Of a stretch of DNA of 64,000 bases, positions 60,104-64,000 are shown piece by piece. The DNA comes from Blastomonas sp. (GTDB lineage Bacteria; Pseudomonadota; Alphaproteobacteria; Sphingomonadales; Sphingomonadaceae). Each line of letters begins with the position of its first letter. Positions within the stretch are counted from its first letter, which is position 1. Position numbers and translations under genes: made by a program. A model generated the notes under the pieces. That model was given only the letters and a program-made list of their open reading frames with translations. It did not search any database and was not told where the DNA came from. The stretch is taken from contig NZ_JAUCZC010000016.1 of NCBI RefSeq assembly GCF_030373265.1, positions 1-64,000 on the forward strand. Reading direction: 5' to 3'.

Positions 60104-60227
60104 CGTCCCTCGACTTCGCTCGGGATAGGCGGGGTGGGGGTGTTTGGCATTTTGATGGCTAGCCTGTACGTACTATACCTGTCCGCTAAAGCCCCCCTCC
60201 CGTGTTCCCGAGCGAAGTCGAGGGACG
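60104..60227. repeat. Inverted repeat with 22-bp arms, same 22-mer as at 2596-2661 but in opposite polarity
   Basis: CGTCCCTCGACTTCGCTCGGGA at 60104-60125 and TCCCGAGCGAAGTCGAGGGACG at 60206-60227. Confidence 0.95.
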
Positions 60228-60304
60228 TTGCGCCTCCCGTGCCTGATTGACCCCAGTCCGCAACACCGCTTCCCCTCGACCCAACCACCCGCTAATGCTC
60301 GGGC

Positions 60305-61318
60305 ATGACGCACACCACTCCCCCCACCGCCTATCCCGCAACCCGCCTGCGCCGCACCCGTGCGACCCGCTGGAGCAGGGAGATGGTCCGCGAAAACAGC
60401 CTGACGCCCGCCAACCTGATCTGGCCGTTGTTCGTGACCGAAGGCGAGGGCGTCGAGGAGCCGATCGGCTCGCTTCCCGGCGTGTCGCGCTGGTCGGTCG
60501 ATGGCATCGTTGCTCGTGCCAAGGAGGCCGCAGAGCTTGGCATCGCGTGCATCGCGCTGTTTCCCAACACCCAGGCCGATCGCCGCAGCCAGGATGGCGC
60601 CGAAGCGCTCAACCCCGACAATCTGATGTGCCGCGCGATCCGCGCGATCAAGGCCGAGCTTGGCGACCGGATCGGGGTGCTCACCGATGTCGCGCTCGAC
60701 CCCTACACCGCGCACGGCCAGGACGGGCTGATCGACGATGAAGGCTATGTGCTCAACGACGCCACGGTCGAGGTGCTGGTCGGCCAGGCGCTCAACCAGG
60801 CGGCGGCGGGCGCGGACATCATCGCGCCATCGGACATGATGGATGGCCGCATCGGCGCGATCCGCGCGGCGCTTGAGGCGCACGGGCACCACAACGTCCA
60901 GATCATGAGCTATGCTGCGAAGTACGCCAGCGCGTTCTACGGCCCGTTCCGCGATGCGGTCGGCTCGTCAGGCCTGCTCAAAGGCGACAAGAAGAGCTAT
61001 CAGATGGACCCGGCCAATGCCGACGAGGCGCTGCGCGAAGTCGCGATGGACATCGCCGAGGGCGCCGACAGCGTGATGGTCAAGCCTGGCATGCCCTATC
61101 TCGATATCGCGGCCAAGGTGAAGCAGACCTTCGGGCTGCCCACCTACGCCTATATGGTCTCGGGCGAATATGCGATGATCGAGGCGATGGCGGCGGCAGG
61201 CGCGGGCGACCGCGACGCGGTGGTGCTCGAAAGCCTGCTCGCTTTCCGCCGCGCCGGGTGCAGCGGCATCCTCACCTATCACGCGCTCCACGCCGCCAAG
61301 CTGCTGGCGAAAGGCTGA
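60305..61318 (+). CDS. hemB: Delta-aminolevulinic acid dehydratase (porphobilinogen synthase)
   Basis: LIWPLFVTEGEGVEEPIGSLPGVSRWSVDGI, DVALDPYTAHGQDGLID, APSDMMDGRIGAIRAAL, VKPGMPYLDIAAKVK. Confidence 0.97.
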   Translation: MTHTTPPTAYPATRLRRTRATRWSREMVRENSLTPANLIWPLFVTEGEGVEEPIGSLPGVSRWSVDGIVARAKEAAELGIACIALFPNTQADRRSQDGAEALNPDNLMCRAIRAIKAELGDRIGVLTDVALDPYTAHGQDGLIDDEGYVLNDATVEVLVGQALNQAAAGADIIAPSDMMDGRIGAIRAALEAHGHHNVQIMSYAAKYASAFYGPFRDAVGSSGLLKGDKKSYQMDPANADEALREVAMDIAEGADSVMVKPGMPYLDIAAKVKQTFGLPTYAYMVSGEYAMIEAMAAAGAGDRDAVVLESLLAFRRAGCSGILTYHALHAAKLLAKG

Positions 61319-61322
61319 CATC

Positions 61323-61880
61323 ATGCAGGACGTCTCGATCATCAGCCTGCACGGCAAGACCCCGCGCATCCATGACAGCGCGTTCATCGCGCCGGGATGC
61401 CGCATCATCGGCGATGTCGAGATCGGCGCCGATGCCAGCATCTGGTACAACTGCGTGATCCGCGCCGACGTCAACCGCATCGTCATCGGCGCGCGCACCA
61501 ATGTGCAGGATGGCAGCATCATCCATTGCGACAGCCCGCGCCCGGGCCTGGAAGACGGTTATCCCACGCTGATCGGTGACGATGTGCTGATCGGCCATCT
61601 GGCGATGGTGCACGGCTGCGTGCTTGAAGACCGCGCGTTCGTCGGGCTGGGCTCGATCGTGATGGACGGGTGCCGTATCGGCAGCGATGCGATGCTGGCC
61701 GCCGGTGCGATGCTGACGCCGGGCAAATCGATCCCCGGCGGCCAGCTCTGGAGCGGTCGTCCTGCTCAGTTCATGCGCGATCTGCCCGAACCTGCGATCG
61801 CCGGAATGCGCGTGGGAGTTGCGCACTATGTCGAGAACGCGCGCGCCCACAAGGCGGCGCTTGACGGTTCTGTCACCTGA
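61323..61880 (+). CDS. Gamma-carbonic anhydrase family protein
   Basis: Left-handed beta-helix hexapeptides; SIWYNCVIRADVNRIVIGARTNVQDGSIIHCD, GDDVLIGHLAMVHGC. Confidence 0.92.
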   Translation: MQDVSIISLHGKTPRIHDSAFIAPGCRIIGDVEIGADASIWYNCVIRADVNRIVIGARTNVQDGSIIHCDSPRPGLEDGYPTLIGDDVLIGHLAMVHGCVLEDRAFVGLGSIVMDGCRIGSDAMLAAGAMLTPGKSIPGGQLWSGRPAQFMRDLPEPAIAGMRVGVAHYVENARAHKAALDGSVT

Positions 61881-61894
61881 TCCAGGCTCAGATC

Positions 61895-62401
61895 GTGGGG
61901 GTATGGCTGATCGATCACCTTCCGTGGATGTGCGCGCTGGTCGCGACGCTGGTCGCGCTTGCGCTGCTGCGCCGTCTGCACCTGACCCAGCACGAGAACT
62001 GGGCGCTGCATCAGGATCGCAACCGGGTCAGCCTGTCGCTCGATCTGGCCCACAGCGTGGGCAGAATGGGCATCTGGCAGTTTGAGCGATCGGACGCGTC
62101 GCTGGTCTGGTCGGACGAGGTGTTCGTCATCCATCATCGCGACCGTCGCCGCGGTCAGCCCGGGCTGGACGAGGCGATCTCCTATTATCATCCCGACGAT
62201 CGCCTGAAGGTTGCCGATGCGGTGCAGCGCTCGCTCGACCATGGCGAGGACTATGACCTGCGCGCGCGGATCATCACCGATCGGGGCGAGGTGCGCGAGG
62301 TCATGTCGCGTGGAACCTGTCGCTTTGGTCGAGACGGCACGACCATAGGCCTGCTCGGTTTCGTCATCGACCTGACATCCGGCCCGGTCGGGCAAGCCTG
62401 A
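61895..62401 (+). CDS. Membrane-anchored PAS-domain protein
   Basis: N-terminal TM (LPWMCALVATLVALALL) and VGRMGIWQFERSDASLVWSDEVFVIHHRD...YYHPDDRLKVADAVQRSLDHGEDYDLRARIITDRGEVREV PAS fold. Confidence 0.75.
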   Translation: MGVWLIDHLPWMCALVATLVALALLRRLHLTQHENWALHQDRNRVSLSLDLAHSVGRMGIWQFERSDASLVWSDEVFVIHHRDRRRGQPGLDEAISYYHPDDRLKVADAVQRSLDHGEDYDLRARIITDRGEVREVMSRGTCRFGRDGTTIGLLGFVIDLTSGPVGQA

Positions 62402-62408
62402 TTGCGCG

Positions 62409-62666
62409 TCAGCCTGTTCTGTAATTGCGCGGCGGAACGAACCGTTCGCCGCGCGCCCGCGCCTGCATAGCCTCATCCGCGATCGCGGTCTTGCGTTCGA
62501 CAGCGGCGATCCGCGTCGCCTTCCGCCGGGTCAACCCACCGCTTTCCTCGGTCAACGCCATCGCCACCTTGCGGATCTGGTCGCCGCGCGTGCCGATGAC
62601 CAACGCCAGAAAGACCGAGGCAAGCGAGATCGAGAGGAATGAAATGAACACACTGTCTGGTGACAT
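62409..62666 (-). CDS. Small single-TM hypothetical protein
   Basis: MSPDSVFISFLSISLASVFLALVIGTRGDQIRKVAMALTEESGG. Confidence 0.6.
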   Translation of the reverse strand: MSPDSVFISFLSISLASVFLALVIGTRGDQIRKVAMALTEESGGLTRRKATRIAAVERKTAIADEAMQARARGERFVPPRNYRTG

Positions 62667-62836
62667 GCTGACCCCCTTTTGCGAACAACTACAACAAGAT
62701 GTGCGCATTGCTGGTTAAGCGCGGCTTGGCAGCAGGGGTTAACAGGTCGTTGACGACAGATTTATCTTCTCTTTACCTCTCGCGCACGCCGCGCTGCTGG
62801 AATATCGATCGATCCGTCACGCAACGAAAGTCCGCC

Positions 62837-63199
62837 ATGCCCAGCCAGATCGCGCCCACCGTCCTGCTGCTCGCCATATCCAACATCTTCATGACCACCG
62901 CCTGGTACTGGCACCTGAAAGGTGGACCAGAGGCTGCGGCGGCCCGGCCGATTTTCTGGGTGATCGCGATCAGCTGGGGAATCGCGCTGGTCGAATATTG
63001 CTTTGCCGTGCCCGCCAACCGCATTGGCTTTGCCCATGGCTGGACTCCGGGCCAGCTCAAGATCGTGCAGGAGGCGCTGGCACTGACCGTGTTCGGCGTG
63101 TTCATGGTGGCGGTTCTGGGCGAGGCACTGCACTGGCGGCATTTTGCCGCGTTCGCCTGCATCATGGCCGGGGTGGGTTTCCTGTTTGTTGGGAAATAA
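62837..63199 (+). CDS. DMT-family / DUF486 membrane protein
   Basis: Four TM; LLLAISNIFMTTAWYWHLKG, ALVEYCFAVPANRIG, QEALALTVFGVFMV. Confidence 0.85.
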   Translation: MPSQIAPTVLLLAISNIFMTTAWYWHLKGGPEAAAARPIFWVIAISWGIALVEYCFAVPANRIGFAHGWTPGQLKIVQEALALTVFGVFMVAVLGEALHWRHFAAFACIMAGVGFLFVGK

Positions 63200-63256
63200 G
63201 CCCTACAGCGCGGACATCGATGCCCGCAATTTGCTAACCTCGCGCGTGGAGTGACC

Positions 63257-64000
63257 ATGACCGACAGCTACAGCCTGACCCTGTCCTGCGCCGATCGACC
63301 CGGCATCGTTGCCGCGGTCGCCGGCTTTCTCGCCGGTCATCACGCCAATATTCTGGAATCGCAGCAGTATAACGACCGGATCGAAGACCGGTTCTTCATG
63401 CGGGTCAGTTTTGAACTGCTCGAGGGAGCCAAGCCGATCGACGATTTCCGCGATGCCTTTGCGCTCGTCGCAGGTTCGCATGGGATGGAGTGGTCGATCC
63501 GCGATACCGCCCAGCCGCGCCGCGTGCTGCTTCTGGTCTCGAAGTTCGACCACTGCCTGAGCGATCTTCTCTACCGCGCGCGCATCGGCGAGCTCAACAT
63601 GGTTGTCACCGGCATCGTCTCCAACCACCCGCGCGAGGCGATCAGCCACACCATGATCGGCGATATTCCCTATCACCATCTGCCGGTCACCGCGGCAACC
63701 AAGCCCGCTCAGGAGGCCTCCATTCGCGCGATCGTCGAGCAGACCGAAGCCGAGCTGGTGGTGCTGGCGCGCTACATGCAGATCCTGTCGGACGAGATGG
63801 CGCAATATCTCTCGGGGCGCTGCATCAACATCCACCACAGCTTTCTGCCCGGGTTCAAGGGCGCCAAGCCCTATCATCAGGCGTGGGATCGGGGCGTGAA
63901 GATCATCGGCGCAACCGCGCATTATGTGACGGGCGATCTCGACGAGGGGCCGATCATCCACCAGGATATCGAAGCCATCAGCCACAGCGACACCCCCGAT
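63257..64000 (+). CDS. purU: Formyltetrahydrofolate deformylase, truncated by window end
   Basis: [68 protein letters not shown]. Confidence 0.93.
   Translation, partial: MTDSYSLTLSCADRPGIVAAVAGFLAGHHANILESQQYNDRIEDRFFMRVSFELLEGAKPIDDFRDAFALVAGSHGMEWSIRDTAQPRRVLLLVSKFDHCLSDLLYRARIGELNMVVTGIVSNHPREAISHTMIGDIPYHHLPVTAATKPAQEASIRAIVEQTEAELVVLARYMQILSDEMAQYLSGRCINIHHSFLPGFKGAKPYHQAWDRGVKIIGATAHYVTGDLDEGPIIHQDIEAISHSDTPD

Overview
The window is a contiguous, high-GC alphaproteobacterial chromosome segment, probably from a sphingomonad (inferred from gene content: MipZ, DivK-like/DUF3572 pair, serC-serA, TonB receptor style, repeat families). It has about 60 tightly packed CDSs. I saw no rRNA, CRISPR, convincing tRNA, transposase or phage genes. 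Most of it is housekeeping: tlyA, proC, serC-serA, clpB, mipZ, panC, hemB, an ABC-F ATPase, a thiolase, and purU truncated at the right edge. Two regions stand out. (1) About 25.0-39.3 kb holds a PhoD-type phosphatase, a TPR protein, a large lipoprotein, a TonB-dependent receptor and gspCDEFGH. Three separate upstream regions here carry arrays of GTCAY-like half-sites at exact 11-nt spacing (Pho-box architecture), which suggests one phosphate-starvation secretion/uptake module. Its T2SS operon stops at gspH, and a ~160-bp palindromic repeat sits at the gspG/gspH junction and supplies or borders the gspH start. (2) 16.3-20.5 kb is an Anbu-type proteasome-like cluster (circularly permuted ATP-grasp, alpha-E, transglutaminase-like, Anbu). 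Its transglutaminase-like protein ends in a Gln/Ser/Gly hexapeptide-repeat tail with synonymous codon variation between units. Several families of intergenic palindromic repeats are also visible. All calls come from reading the sequence and supplied translations; no database search was run.
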